From NCBI GenBank assembly GCA_947179485.1, contig OX359250.1:33572783-33636782 (forward strand): a stretch of 64,000 nucleotides of DNA, in the 5' to 3' direction. Shown piece by piece: positions 1-9,995 of this stretch. The DNA comes from Allacma fusca (lineage: Eukaryota > Arthropoda > Collembola > Symphypleona > Sminthuridae). Each line of letters begins with the position of its first letter. The stretch's first letter is position 1. A program made the translations under genes and the position numbers. The notes beneath the pieces are model-generated. The model made no database searches. It had not been told where the DNA came from and saw nothing but the letters and a program-made list of their open reading frames with translations.

Positions 1-919
1 CCTCACAACTCAACTTATTGAGCTAGTTGAAATTGAATTTGTAATTGAAATTGAATTTTCAATTCAATTTAAAGTGGTAATTTGTAGTTAATTATTTGTC
101 AATCAAATACTTGAAAAATAATCAATTTGTATTGATCAAGTAGCAGCGTCAATAGTTGAATTGTCAATTACAACTTTGAAAACTTGAGCAAGTTGAAATT
201 GACGTGTAATTGGGATTAAATTGAATTGAAATTGTTTTTTTTAATTCTTACCCGTGTGTACCAAAAGAAAAACTAGCTATGCAAATAAATTCGGCTAAAA
301 TAGTGTTGGCTACATCTGATCAATTTGTTTGCTATGAAATTAAACTAAACTCATTCACCTTCCAACTGCAAACTAAGAACACCAATTTCAGGTGTGTCGA
401 TTTTGTATGGTGCTCTGAAAGATATCGCTCGAATTTGTCCCTGGAATCGTATTTACAACTAATCATTTAAAGATCAAGAGCAGATTTTCAGATTCGGTAA
501 TTGTTCGTTCCCCATTAGGTTTGGATTGGAGTTACTTTTTCAGTGTTTGTATTAGAAGAAATAAGCAGCACATTAAGGTGTCATTTGCTTTGGGAAGTTG
601 AGTAATCTCCGTGCTTTGATTACACATTCCAGCATTTGCGCGCATTTTTGCCTTAACATTTACTAGTTGTCAATTATCAACTTCAACTATCAATTTTTGG
701 CAACGCAGCTATTTGAAATTAAAATTGTGGAAGTTCCCAAATATAATGACTAAATTGATAGTTGATTTGTAATTGAAATTGAATCAACAACTAAAAAGCC
801 ATTTTTATTTGAAATTGATTAGAATTTACAACTTGCAGATTATCATCAATTGAAATTGAATTGAAATTGTATTTGAAATTGATAGTTGCAATTACTACTT
901 GAAATTGTGAGGAGCCCTA
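1..919. mobile_element. AATTGAAATT-rich MITE-like element, cut by window edge
   Basis: Both flanks of this block (1-240 and about 690-905) are built of many degenerate copies of AATTGAAATT and its complement. The block begins with CCTCACAA and ends with TTGTGAGG (905-912) followed by AGCCCTA, so its two ends are inverted copies over at least 8 bp. This is the layout of a non-autonomous element with repeat-rich subterminal regions. The left end probably lies a few bases before the window, so the target duplication cannot be tested. The middle (about 240-690) is single-copy AT-rich DNA with no recognisable protein. The superfamily is unknown; a hAT-type MITE is one possibility. Confidence 0.45.
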
Positions 920-1324
920 ATGCACACATAATGGAATCACTTCAAAAACAGTTGATTCCTCCATTTCGTGGTAACTATTATTATGGCACAATTCGTGTCT
1001 TTTATATACCTATTAAATAGCTTACAATTAGTTCTCCACACAGAGCTCCCAAAATTGATTTTAGAAAAATATTTAGGTATGCTTAAAATTATTAAACAAT
1101 CCTTAAAAATTAGGCGTTGATTGCTTTAGGCGACCCCAAATAATAACCTGTGTCGATTAAATCAAATTTTTGAAGATGAAGCTAAACATTAGCGGAATCC
1201 AATTTCAGTAAGTTATTATTAACCCCTTTATAAGTCCCGTGAGTGTGTTGTAAGTATGCGTTCATGGAGAGCAGGAGGTTATTCTTGAACGTCTACAGGA
1301 GTCCATATTCCAAATTTTAAAGCC
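920..1324. other. AT-rich spacer
   Basis: AT-rich sequence between two transposon fossils. I see no open frame of note, no RNA gene and no clear repeat. Confidence 0.5.
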
Positions 1325-1332
1325 TAATGAAC
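1325..1332. repeat. 8-bp target-site duplication, left copy (TAATGAAC)
   Basis: TAATGAAC directly precedes the P-type element and is repeated exactly at 2662-2669 directly after it. Eight base pairs is the duplication length made by P and hAT transposases. Confidence 0.9.
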
Positions 1333-1364
1333 CAAGGCTATAGATAGTAACAGGTTCGGCCAAA
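1333..1364 (+). repeat. P-type element left terminal inverted repeat
   Basis: Thirty-two bases identical to the reverse complement of 2630-2661. Identity stops at position 1365. It is preceded by the 8-bp duplication. Confidence 0.93.
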
Positions 1365-1411
1365 TCGCACGTAAGAATGAATAGGGCGGAGAGGTGGACA
1401 AATTTAGGGGG

Positions 1412-1422
1412 CTGTGACGTCA
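1412..1422 (+). repeat. P-type subterminal inverted repeat, left copy
   Basis: CTGTGACGTCA is the exact inverse of 2595-2605. The similarity continues inwards: about 21 of 25 bases match when the flanks are included. In the Drosophila P element an 11-bp internal inverted repeat acts as a transpositional enhancer; the same role here is inference. Confidence 0.75.
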
Positions 1423-1476
1423 GTAAAAGTGATCTCAGCGCGCGCTCTACTTGTCTTCAAATGACAATCTTTATAG

Positions 1477-1737
1477 AAGCAAATAAAATTATTTAATGTG
1501 AACTTTATTTGTGCAATAGCGGAATGTAAAAACACTAAAAATATTAAACAGAGTAGACTATCAGATTTAATATTTTACAAGTTCCCTAAAAATTCTCAAA
1601 CGGCTAAGATTTGGGTTGTTAATTGTAAGAGGAAAGAAAATGTAAATGGTGTAACTGCTAGGATTTGTTTACATCATTTCAGTGAAAGTGATTATGTCTG
1701 CGATTTCAAAAATGAACTTTTGGACTTGACACGTTGA
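1477..1737 (+). pseudogene. THAP zinc-finger domain of a P-type transposase (N-terminal remnant)
   Basis: The frame is open from the stop at 1474-1476 to a stop at 1735-1737. The codon where a THAP protein would normally start is GTG (1498-1500), not ATG, and there is no in-frame ATG before the domain, so the start appears lost or lies in another exon. Counting from that codon, the C2CH signature is complete: C5 and C10 (C-x4-C), then 46 residues to C57 and H60 (C-x2-H). The conserved P30, W39 and F61 are also in place. THAP domains bind DNA; in P transposase this domain contacts sites inside the element ends. After the stop, a reading frame shifted by one base would continue with the basic LK-rich linker typical of THAP proteins, so a single-base change seems to have broken it. 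A protein from this piece alone would be DNA-binding only. Confidence 0.8.
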
Positions 1738-2026
1738 CACCTAAAAAATATTAAAAAGTGCGACCGTTTCCAATGTGTTTCCATTCAGAAAGCCAGTTTC
1801 CTTTCAATTAATTCGAAGTAACTGTCTACACTAAAACAGAATTTACAGATAAAATTAACAACTTATTGGAAAGCATAACAAATTTAAGGTGATCATAATT
1901 AGCTTATGAAGAAACTTTTATCAATTATTTCAAAACAGAGAAGTGAAATCGTGAAGATTATTTGTGTGATTCCAAAGTTCTAAGTCTAAAAGCTGCATTA
2001 AGTAAACACAAACCACTTAAATATCT

Positions 2027-2170
2027 CTTTCCCCCGACCAAGCAAAATTAATTAGTGGCCACTAAAGTGTCAACTGGAGCATAGGGGATATTTCAAAGGC
2101 ATTGACAATCAAGTACCTAAGTACTAAAACCTATCATATGACCAAGGAATATTTGCAAATTCCACTGCAA
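2027..2170 (+). pseudogene. Central P-type transposase remnant
   Basis: In a frame different from the THAP piece, these bases read LSPDQAKLI, a stop, then NWSIGDISKAL followed by TIKYLSTKTYH and a final IPLQ before a stop. P and THAP9 transposases have in this place an LSxxQ motif, then W-S-x-x-D-I-x-x-A, then S-x-x-x-Y and a Leu-Pro-rich segment, just ahead of the RNase H-like catalytic domain. The order and spacing fit. No catalytic core follows in the remaining 490 bp, which points to an internal deletion. The identification is from family knowledge; no alignment was run. Confidence 0.6.
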
Positions 2171-2594
2171 TAACAGAACTTTATGAAGACGAACGAGCAA
2201 GTTGACTTTTGACGAAGACATTTTTACCAAACTTCCCGTTTTTAATTTGATTCAAAAAATAATAATTAGTCGGGATTTGGTGTTCACATCGAGTTTCACA
2301 CGGTGTCGTTATTCAATTTAAAGGCATTGATGGAATAAGCAAGATACAAATTTACAGAAACAGCAAGAAACGCAAGTGTCAGCTGGGATTTTTAATCTTA
2401 ACTAATTCCCTGCTAAAAAGCAGAAGACGGGTTAATTTTGTGAACAGGAAACAATTTGTTAATAGCTCTGTTGTTGTCGTGGGTTAATTTTAAATTTAAT
2501 TGTAATACTTGAAAAGAATTAAAAATCTTATTCAAACTATTTTGCGAATTGTTTACATACTTGTGTAGTATGTGTAGTAAGAAATGACTTTTGA

Positions 2595-2605
2595 TGACGT
2601 CACAG
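2595..2605 (-). repeat. P-type subterminal inverted repeat, right copy
   Basis: TGACGTCACAG, the exact inverse of 1412-1422. It lies 56 bp from the right end, against 79 bp on the left. P elements show a similar slight asymmetry. Confidence 0.75.
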
Positions 2606-2629
2606 CGAGGGGGTTATTTCAGCATACGC

Positions 2630-2661
2630 TTTGGCCGAACCTGTTACTATCTATAGCCTTG
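2630..2661 (-). repeat. P-type element right terminal inverted repeat
   Basis: Exact inverse of 1333-1364, ending in TATAGCCTTG and followed at once by the right target duplication. Confidence 0.93.
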
Positions 2662-2669
2662 TAATGAAC
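2662..2669. repeat. 8-bp target-site duplication, right copy (TAATGAAC)
   Basis: Identical to 1325-1332. Confidence 0.9.
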
Positions 2670-3005
2670 ATGAATATTAGATTTTTTTAATACAAAAACT
2701 TCATAAAAGACCATTTGTTTAGAGGCGGAGGGCCAAGTCTCCGATGATTGTTTCTTGGCAAGAACAATTTATTGTTGAACTATGTCATACTATTGTCAAT
2801 TCTAGTAGAAAGCCTTGCTCAGCAGGGATTATAACTGATAGGTTTGGGATACTCTTACATAGACGCTAGAATATGCATGAGTGTAATGAGAGTTAAAACT
2901 TGAAATATTAGAATTTCAAACAAAACATCCTGGTTGAGCGCCCTTGGGAACTTCCTACCAAGGTAATGCGCATGCCCCATGTTTGACCCGTAGACATACA
3001 TGGGC
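2670..3005. other. AT-rich spacer
   Basis: Unique-looking AT-rich DNA. I see no gene or clear repeat in it. Confidence 0.45.
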
Positions 3006-3176
3006 ACCCTCACGAGGGAATGAGGGATGCCTCGCCCTCTCCCTCGTCCTCACAAATTGTGAGGGAGATGGTGAGTACACGTTGTTTTTTGGAGCCCTCA
3101 CAAATATGAGGGAGATGACCTAAGGAGAGGGTGTGAACGAAAAAGAGGGAGGCAGTGGACACATATAAGCCCTCAT
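3006..3176. repeat. GAGGG/CCCTC palindrome cluster, MITE-like
   Basis: A GC-richer island in AT-rich DNA. It holds about a dozen CCCTC or GAGGG words in both orientations. At 3048-3064 CCTCACAA and TTGTGAGG form an almost perfect hairpin with one central base. A second, imperfect one (CCCTCA...TGAGGG) lies at about 3095-3112. The word CCTCACAA is also the end sequence of the element at 1-919. The cluster may be a small foldback or MITE relative, but I could not fix its ends or a target duplication. Confidence 0.4.
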
Positions 3177-3870
3177 GACCTAATCTTACCGGAAACTTTA
3201 TGCGAGAATCTTTCAGACATTGTTATGTAGCAAACCCAACTTGATAACGCCAATTTCACACAGTAATCTTACAATTAACCGTCTCCCCATTCTCCACGGG
3301 ATGGGATGACATTATATGTGAGCTTAGGTACTGGGTCATGCCAGGCGCAAAAATCCAAAGTTTTAATTTCAAAAAGGTTGAAGGTCCTCTCGTTTACCTT
3401 TAAATTGATCATGTTGAACTCCAGAATAAATTTTCAAAAGATGTCGGTGAGGCTTGGTAATTTATAAAGCAGGACTCTACCTGAGCTTTATATTTGACGA
3501 ATGCTGCTTGCTTGGCCTATTAAATATTACTGGTGTAAAGTTAAGGAACTATCAATAATGATTTGATCAATAATAGTAATTTTCTGAGCCATTGCACAGA
3601 TTATAATTTATTAAGAAATGTTGTCGACAATAAAACTGACAGAATTGTTTTTATCACAAAATAATATATTGTATGTAGTCCGACTACTGAAATTTTGCCA
3701 TTTCGCCAAAAATCAAAATATAAGGAAGACACACTTTTTACCAATGAATTTGAATTTAACATTTTTTGTAGGAAAAACCAGCCCTAAATCGAAAAAAGAT
3801 ACGGAAACCAAATTTTTTGGAACGAATAAATGCATAGCTATATGTTTCATAACTATAGATACTCTATGCT
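3177..3870. other. AT-rich spacer
   Basis: No recognisable gene. The 88-codon open frame at 3618-3884 has no familiar motif and ordinary AT-rich composition. Confidence 0.4.
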
Positions 3871-4062
3871 CAGTTACAGGTTAATACCCTGTGTGTACCC
3901 ATACATGAAGGGTTATAACCAAAATATGTTTTTGCAACAGTACCCATACCTGAACCAACATGTTCAGTTATCTATTTGAACCTGTACCCAACCCGAATGG
4001 ATGCAAAAAATGCGTAGCTAATACGCACCTGTACCTGTACCCAAATACCCAGGTAATCACTG
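3871..4062. mobile_element. Possible small hAT-like MITE with GTACCC/GGGTAC repeats
   Basis: This stretch is dense in the words GTACCC, ACCTGTAC and CCTG. It begins CAGTTACAGG and ends with the complement of CAGTGATTACC; both start CAGT, as hAT ends often do. The word content resembles the better supported hAT-type element at 4516-5357. The two ends match poorly and no 8-bp duplication is visible, so the limits are tentative. Confidence 0.25.
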
Positions 4063-4507
4063 TGCTAATGAGGGCATTATTTTGAATACAGTATTTCAAA
4101 ATCAAATTTTTCCTAAAATATTTTTGAACGCTAGTTGCACGAAATTTTATAAACTTTCTAAGCGATCCGAAAGGTCCTTACGTTTAGAATTGGGAGTATG
4201 TACTGTAAGAACGAAGAGCAAGGTTAAGAAATCATTGCTTCAGGGGAAAAAGGCAATTGAGAAAAATATTCTGATCTTGCCATTTTTCATGGGGAGGGCT
4301 GAAGGTTACCTTATATACAAATGACCGCTATTTATCCTCCCGTTACAGCGAGATTAGCATGTCACATCTGCCTAGTATAGTCTCATCGACGTTAAAATTT
4401 TTAATTGTTTTTCGTCGAAGTGCAAAAATCACATCTCCTAAACAACACTAAATGAGCACATCTACACATATACGGGAAACCACAGACTATAAATAAACGT
4501 ACGTTCA
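4063..4507. other. AT-rich spacer
   Basis: An 80-codon open frame at 4082-4324 has no recognised motif. Nothing else is identified. Confidence 0.4.
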
Positions 4508-5365
4508 CTCTCGACCAGTGCCTGTCATGGGAACGGGTCACACCCGGGTGTTTGGGTGCAGGAACGGGAACGGGTATCATATGGGTGCAAAATGTTTTCA
4601 CCCAAAAGTGTGGGTACAGGTTTGGGAACCAACCTTTCCAATTATAGTATGTGGGAACAGGAACCCATATGGGAACGGGTGCAATACAGGCTGAATGGGA
4701 TCTGTACCCAACAGGATCGGGAACGATATGCTGAAAAACCCGTTTCTGTTCATGCGTACCCGTGTACAGAGGAATCTTGCGAGCATAACGATAATTACAT
4801 GATTGATTTGTTTTGGCGTGGTGTGACCGACTATTTTTGTGTCGCTGTTGTAGTTTAGAGGCAAACGTTCTTTGTTTGAACAGATCATCCCACGTCGAAT
4901 GATGAAATGTGACAATAAAAATTAATTGTATGCGTATGTTGTGCTTAGCCGTTGTAAGGTGACTTAAAAATTACAAAATTAATTACTTAAGTAGAATGAA
5001 ATATAACAAATAGAATGAGTGAAATTGTGTGTAGCCATTGTTAGCAAAAATTGAAACAATAAGTATATATAACGTATAACTTTTATCCTTGAATATATGA
5101 ACTTCCGTTTCGGGTACGGGAGCTGGTTCCAGGGTTTTGGGTACGGGTTTGGGTGCACCCAAAATTAATTTTTGGGAACAGGAACGGGAACGGGTTTGGG
5201 CGCTATAATTTTAAAGTTTTCGAGTCTGGGTGCGGCACTTTTGTTCACAAGATTTCGGGTGCAATTTGGGAATTGGGTTCTGCCTTGTACCCAAACCCGA
5301 ACTGTGGGAACGGGAATGGGAACGGGGACAACTTTTCTGTTCCCATGACAGGCATTGCACTCCAC
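4508..5365. mobile_element. hAT-type non-autonomous element with GGGAAC/GGGTAC subterminal repeats
   Basis: The element proper is 4516-5357 (842 bp). Its ends, CAGTGCCTGTCATGGGAAC at 4516-4534 and the inverse at 5339-5357, match over 19 bases with one difference. The CA(G/A)TG start is typical of hAT elements. The flanking octamers CTCTCGAC (4508-4515) and CACTCCAC (5358-5365) agree at 6 of 8 positions, as expected of an old 8-bp duplication. Both flanks carry many same-direction copies of GGGAACGGG and GGGTACGGG; the central part (about 4700-5090) is AT-rich. Open frames on both strands here only reflect these repeats. No transposase is present. Confidence 0.65.
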
Positions 5366-6059
5366 CAGAAGTATTCTATACAATGTTAGTTCAATCGTTA
5401 CGGAATGTAAACGTTCAAAATATTACATTTGACTTGTAAGGCAACAATTGGTTTCATATTCTTACCATCAATCAGCATTAAGGGGCAAAATGGTTTATAT
5501 GTAATGGCAATGTTTGAGCTTGTGTTGCCCCAATTAGCAGTAAAAAGTGATATTTTTGCCCGTTTTTATGAAATGACAACTAAATTCATACTCATAAAGT
5601 CATCAGGTGACCCAATCTCAAATCAGGACTTCTGGGCACCCGATCAATGATCTAAACCTCATCTAACCAAAAATAGGGAAAATTCGAGGTGAATGAATCA
5701 GTGAAAAGGGCAGTAACAGGTAAATGTTGTTGAACAGGTGTACGTGCCTCCTCAGAACTGAAGTTCGCAGTGATATGCTCAAATAGTGGTAGTGACATTT
5801 GACCTCTTATATCTCGGGAAATAGAAGTTGGCTGACAACAATTCTTTCAAATTCTTAATACTCGCCAAATACACAGTGCCTCTGTACGAATTTTTATCAG
5901 AATCTTTGTGGGGCTAAAAAAAGTAAACTTAAGCCTTCCGTGACTGCAGTTCAGTTATATTTTAGCTCTGATAATGGGGCAGAGCGTCAGTGTTTAAAAG
6001 TATGGCAAATGGCAACACTAGTGATTTGAAGGACTAACCACGAAGCACTTTATTATTAC
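5366..6059. other. AT-rich spacer
   Basis: No supported gene. The 73-codon frame at 5429-5650 is not recognised. Confidence 0.4.
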
Positions 6060-6235
6060 TTTTAGGCACTTCTGGGGGATGTGGGTTTGAACCTCCCTGC
6101 GTTTCCTAGCGCACTCCGTAAGTACTACTAGCAGTCACACACAAAGTGAGCAAGGCTTTTAAACAGGCGCTTTGATATTTTATTGGTAGGGGCGGTTGAG
6201 TGATTGCTCCTATGGAGCACAGGGCTGTCACAATC
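6060..6235 (-). mobile_element. Possible tRNA-derived SINE fragment
   Basis: Read on the minus strand, GGAGGTTCAAACCCAC (about 6078-6093) contains an excellent RNA polymerase III B-box (GGTTCAAACCC). It is followed by a C-rich stretch, and upstream lies a small stem (about 6195-6235) with GCTCC/GGAGC arms. I do not see a convincing A-box at the right distance, so this may be a truncated SINE or a chance match. Confidence 0.3.
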
Positions 6236-9235
6236 TAATACAATCTAAATAAGTACCTGCTATAATTTGATGATAATAAGGCATTTTTAAATCTTGACTC
6301 TCCCTTCTAAACGAGCTTCTTTTGGTATTACCAATTACTACAAAGGCTAACTGGCTTACATGCGGTAAAATGATAAGCGTATGTATATATTTTCCATTGT
6401 CTTTATATAATTGGCATTAAAATATGATTGATAGAGTGACTGAATGTTATTTTTTTACCAAAAATTGCTGGTAATATTTTTCTTGTGAAGTTCTGGAAAT
6501 GTTGCATCAACAATCATTTGTAAGGTATAATAACAATAGAACATTTTGGACCATACAATTGTCTAGTAACACAGTAGATCTGAACGAAAGGATGAACCTG
6601 CATGAAAAATAATTTGAACACTTCTTTTCGCTCTCCAGAGATTTTCATGTTGTTGGCACGCATATGCTTTAACCTCATGCAAAGAAATCTATCCACTATT
6701 AATTGTTTACATGTCGACCACTTGATGAAATGAACGACTCAAAGCCAGGATGTGTTCCAGAAAACGTTAATTTCAATTTTTTAATTTCCGAAACAATAAT
6801 CATAATAAATAAATATTGACGCCAGTTTGTTGCAAACTTTTTGTACATTATTTTGGTAGAAACAGATCATTTCGCAGTGCTGTAAATCTCGTGCTTACAG
6901 GTATGAACATCATATTTTGGAGAGGAAGCCTCCCATCATTATGTCCAAATTGCTAGTTTTAATAATCTGTTTGTAAATTAGAATAAAAGTTTTCGGCAAA
7001 AAATCTTACATTTCCAGATCATTCGACCACCGTGACCTAATTTTTTGACAGTTGGATTTTATTCTGTAAAAATGGGTAAGAAACTCTCCAGCCGAGAAGT
7101 TCCAACTAGTCTGCTTATATGAACTATACAAACATTTTGAAAACACAGTATAATATAATTACACATATCCAACATGTAATCCCAATGGGACACAGAACAG
7201 TGGTCGGAACAATTACGGATGAAGTGGTTCCTAATCTCATGACACTAAAAAATCATCAATTGACTCGAGGCGTTTTGTTACCACACTCAGTTTGCAACTA
7301 TTTGAGATTACAATTAAGTAATTAATCAATTTAAGCAATTAATCTCGTCTTTTGTAAGGTCGATCTAGTAACGTTCATCCAAAAAACGTAAAAGTAAGTC
7401 CAAATTCTTTGAAAAGGGGGATTTTTACAGATTTCAGTTTTACAATCCTGACCCATTCAGGGGCACCAGTTATAACTACTCTTTCCTTATAATGCCAAAA
7501 TTTGTTCTCCCCCTTTAATACTAGCAATGAAATTTTATAGCCTATATAAAAATATTATCATTAAAAAGTTTATTATAAAATTATTCAAGTAACATTTCTC
7601 AAGAAAAATGAACTTTATAAGAAATTATGCTTGCAATGTAATTCCTAAAATTGTGAATTGTTTTTTCTCCTTTGAGGTCATTAATTACCACTGATTGTTT
7701 TTAACAATCACAATATCAGTTTTTGTCTGTTATTTATGTATCTCTGTTAGAATTCTTACAATGGCATTGTCTTATATGTACCTCATTATTTTCCGTGCAA
7801 TTGGGGTATCATAATAAGGATTGGGGTGAGCTGATTGTACTTCAAATTACAAAGATTAATTGTTTATCTGCACAGTATTGCTTTATATTCTCAAAACTAA
7901 CAGGGTCTGACATCTATTCTTGTGGAACTCTGCCTCCTGGAAACTGGATAAGAGTATGAAGTTTCCAAATGTATCGAGAGGGTGTGCTGGGAGTTGAAAA
8001 AAGGACAAGAGGAGTCCCAGGAAAGTTCCCTCCTATTTTCTCATAGACCAAAAATCCCAAGTAGCTCTCGAGTGGGAGTTAACAGTGTAGGAGTTGCTTA
8101 TAGCGATTTCATGGGTGGTTATATCGATCCACCGTCGTCATTGGTGGCTGGTTGGTGTACGTTGAGAAGATATAGTCGACATCTTGAAAGCTCTCTTGCA
8201 ATACATCCCCCTCAACATTTCCAATCGTTTTCACTTGACAACTTGTAGATGAGGTTGGTGGTAAATTTGGGGAATCTCGTCATCAAAAATGTACTAGTAC
8301 ATTTGTTAGTATCTCTTTTTCATCTCCTCCTTCCAAATATTGCAACATTGACCAGCATCTTGGGAATCCTTTCCAACCCCTCCCCCCCTCTCCCACCCCT
8401 CCGAACTTTCTAAATCCCACAAACAGAAAGTTAATAACAATAATCCTCTTCCAGAGCATTCAAGTACCTTAAAAAGTATGAGATCCCAGGATCTTATTGA
8501 AATTAAACTTTACCTCTTCGCAAGCTCATGGAATTAGGAATTAAATCCTAAATGTTGATTATTTTTTGTTTTGTTTACTTCCATTGAGAAAATCCTTGTG
8601 ACATCTGACATTGTCAGAGTATTATTCATAAAAAATATTTAAAGCTTCCGCTTCCCCCCCCTCCCCCCAAAAAAAGAGGGGATTATTTCGATCCCGGAAC
8701 AAGAAACAATATCCCAAGAGTATGTTCTCAATAAGGATTTTTATGACTTTTGTAATTCTTTAATAACTCTTCATTCCAAATCAATGCTCATAGTAGCAAA
8801 AGTTACCATCCTTCAAGAGAGCCACCATGCTGGCCTTCCCTATGTACATGTAACACATGGGGGAGTGAAGCCCTCATTTTTTCTCGTTTTTTACGACATT
8901 TCTAATATTTTTATGAGTCATAATCTCAGCCCAAAAGTCTAATGTAGTGTGCCTCTGTACATCCACTTACCTCCGACTGTACATCCGAGAACACATACAT
9001 TTTAAAAACATGCTATTTACGACGCCGAACAAATGTTCCCATAACTACAGACAAAATCTTTTACCATAGCCTACATATAATTATGTATATGTACAGTGCC
9101 AGTTGTGCTCCTCAATGTCATTTCTTTTTTGGGACATTACTCTTCCGTTACAGATGACTCCCAGCAATGCCAACAATTTTCCACAGGGAATTACATATTA
9201 TACGTGTGAGACTGAAACAGTAATGGGAAAATGTA
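6236..9235. other. AT-rich non-coding region
   Basis: Mostly AT-rich unique DNA. It has C-rich tracts at about 8372-8402 and 8650-8670. Open frames at 7119-7325, 7723-7959 and 7982-8248 show no family motif. The GAGAAAGT motif common further right is absent here. Confidence 0.45.
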
Positions 9236-9237
9236 TA

Positions 9238-9532
9238 CAGTGGACTCCTGCTATCGGACCTATCCTTCCTAGGAGCAAAATTTCCCTCTCACAGCCTCAT
9301 CCCATCATGGGGAGGGAAATTTCAGCACAATATCTCTGAAATTAGTGCTACTACAGTGCACTGCTTCTGGAAGGCACTCCCTTTTACAGGAGCATTTCCT
9401 CTCCAGGGGGAAAGATAATTGAACTCCGTCCCGTTTACTACAATGTTGAATTTATTCTCTCCATATAAGAGCATGTGACTATTAGTCAAAAATTGATGCT
9501 CCCCGGGATGCTCTTACAGAGGTAGTGCATTG
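9238..9532. mobile_element. pogo/Tigger-like MITE (Tc1-mariner superfamily)
   Basis: It begins CAGTGGACTCCTGC and its right end, inverted, reads CAATGCACTACCTC. Allowing small gaps, the two ends align for about 45 bases, including a shared GGAGCA...AATTT segment. TA dinucleotides flank both ends (9236-9237 and 9533-9534), the target duplication of the Tc1/mariner/pogo superfamily. CAGTnGACnCC starts are typical of pogo/Tigger ends. There is no coding capacity in 295 bp. The end divergence suggests an old insertion. Confidence 0.45.
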
Positions 9533-9534
9533 TA

Positions 9535-9732
9535 TGAAGGAAGGGCTTTTGTAAGGAGGTCTATTGCACAGAGAGTGTTACATAATTGGAATCTACGACA
9601 CTATGAGTAGTAATGTACCAGTCCTGGGAAAATAATTGCAAGTAATCGACAAATCCAATAGCTACAGAAACCCTACCAGGAAAATATACGTGTAATAAGA
9701 AAGAAAAACATTAATGACAGAAAAATATGAGT
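9535..9732. other. Spacer before a tandem repeat
   Basis: No gene or clear repeat seen. Confidence 0.35.
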
Positions 9733-9995
9733 GATAAAATATTAGGGACTAAATACTACTGACAAAATATTGGGGACTAAATACTAGTGACAAAAATACT
9801 AGTGACAAAAATACTCCCAATAAAAAATACCCGTATAATACCAAAATAGGAAAAATATAATGTAGAAAAATAGAGGGAGCCGAAATAATCCAAATAAGAG
9901 AAATAAGCAAGTAATAGAAAAAAATACAAGTAATAGGAAAATACAAGTAATGGAAAAGTAGAAGTAATAGAAAATTGGAAGTAATACAAATTTTA
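9733..9995. repeat. Degenerate AT-rich tandem repeat
   Basis: A 28-bp unit (9733-9760, repeated with about 3 changes at 9761-9788) overlaps a 15-bp unit, ATACTAGTGACAAAA, present at 9781-9795 and 9796-9810 with a weaker third copy at 9811-9825. A looser AAATACAAGTAAT periodicity runs on to about 9995. This accounts for the low-complexity open frames on the minus strand here. Confidence 0.75.

Larger units (their letters stand above)
1333..2661 (+). mobile_element. P-type (THAP) DNA transposon, non-autonomous
   Basis: A complete 1,329-bp insertion. Its ends are 32-bp perfect terminal inverted repeats (1333-1364 and 2630-2661, starting CAAGGCTATAG), close to the 31 bp of the Drosophila P element. 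Inside lie 11-bp subterminal inverted repeats (CTGTGACGTCA at 1412-1422, its complement at 2595-2605), the same arrangement as the 11-bp internal repeats of P. It is flanked by a perfect 8-bp target duplication. The interior encodes a THAP domain (1477-1737) and, in another frame, a short stretch like the central P transposase (2027-2170). Autonomous P-type elements are usually about 3-4 kb, so most of the catalytic region is missing. The intact ends and duplication suggest a rather recent insertion, mobilised in trans, while the decayed interior suggests an older deleted lineage. Confidence 0.9.

Noticed and set aside
5989-6232. CAGTGTTTAAAAG start as another hAT element
   Set aside because: No matching inverted end and no 8-bp duplication found.
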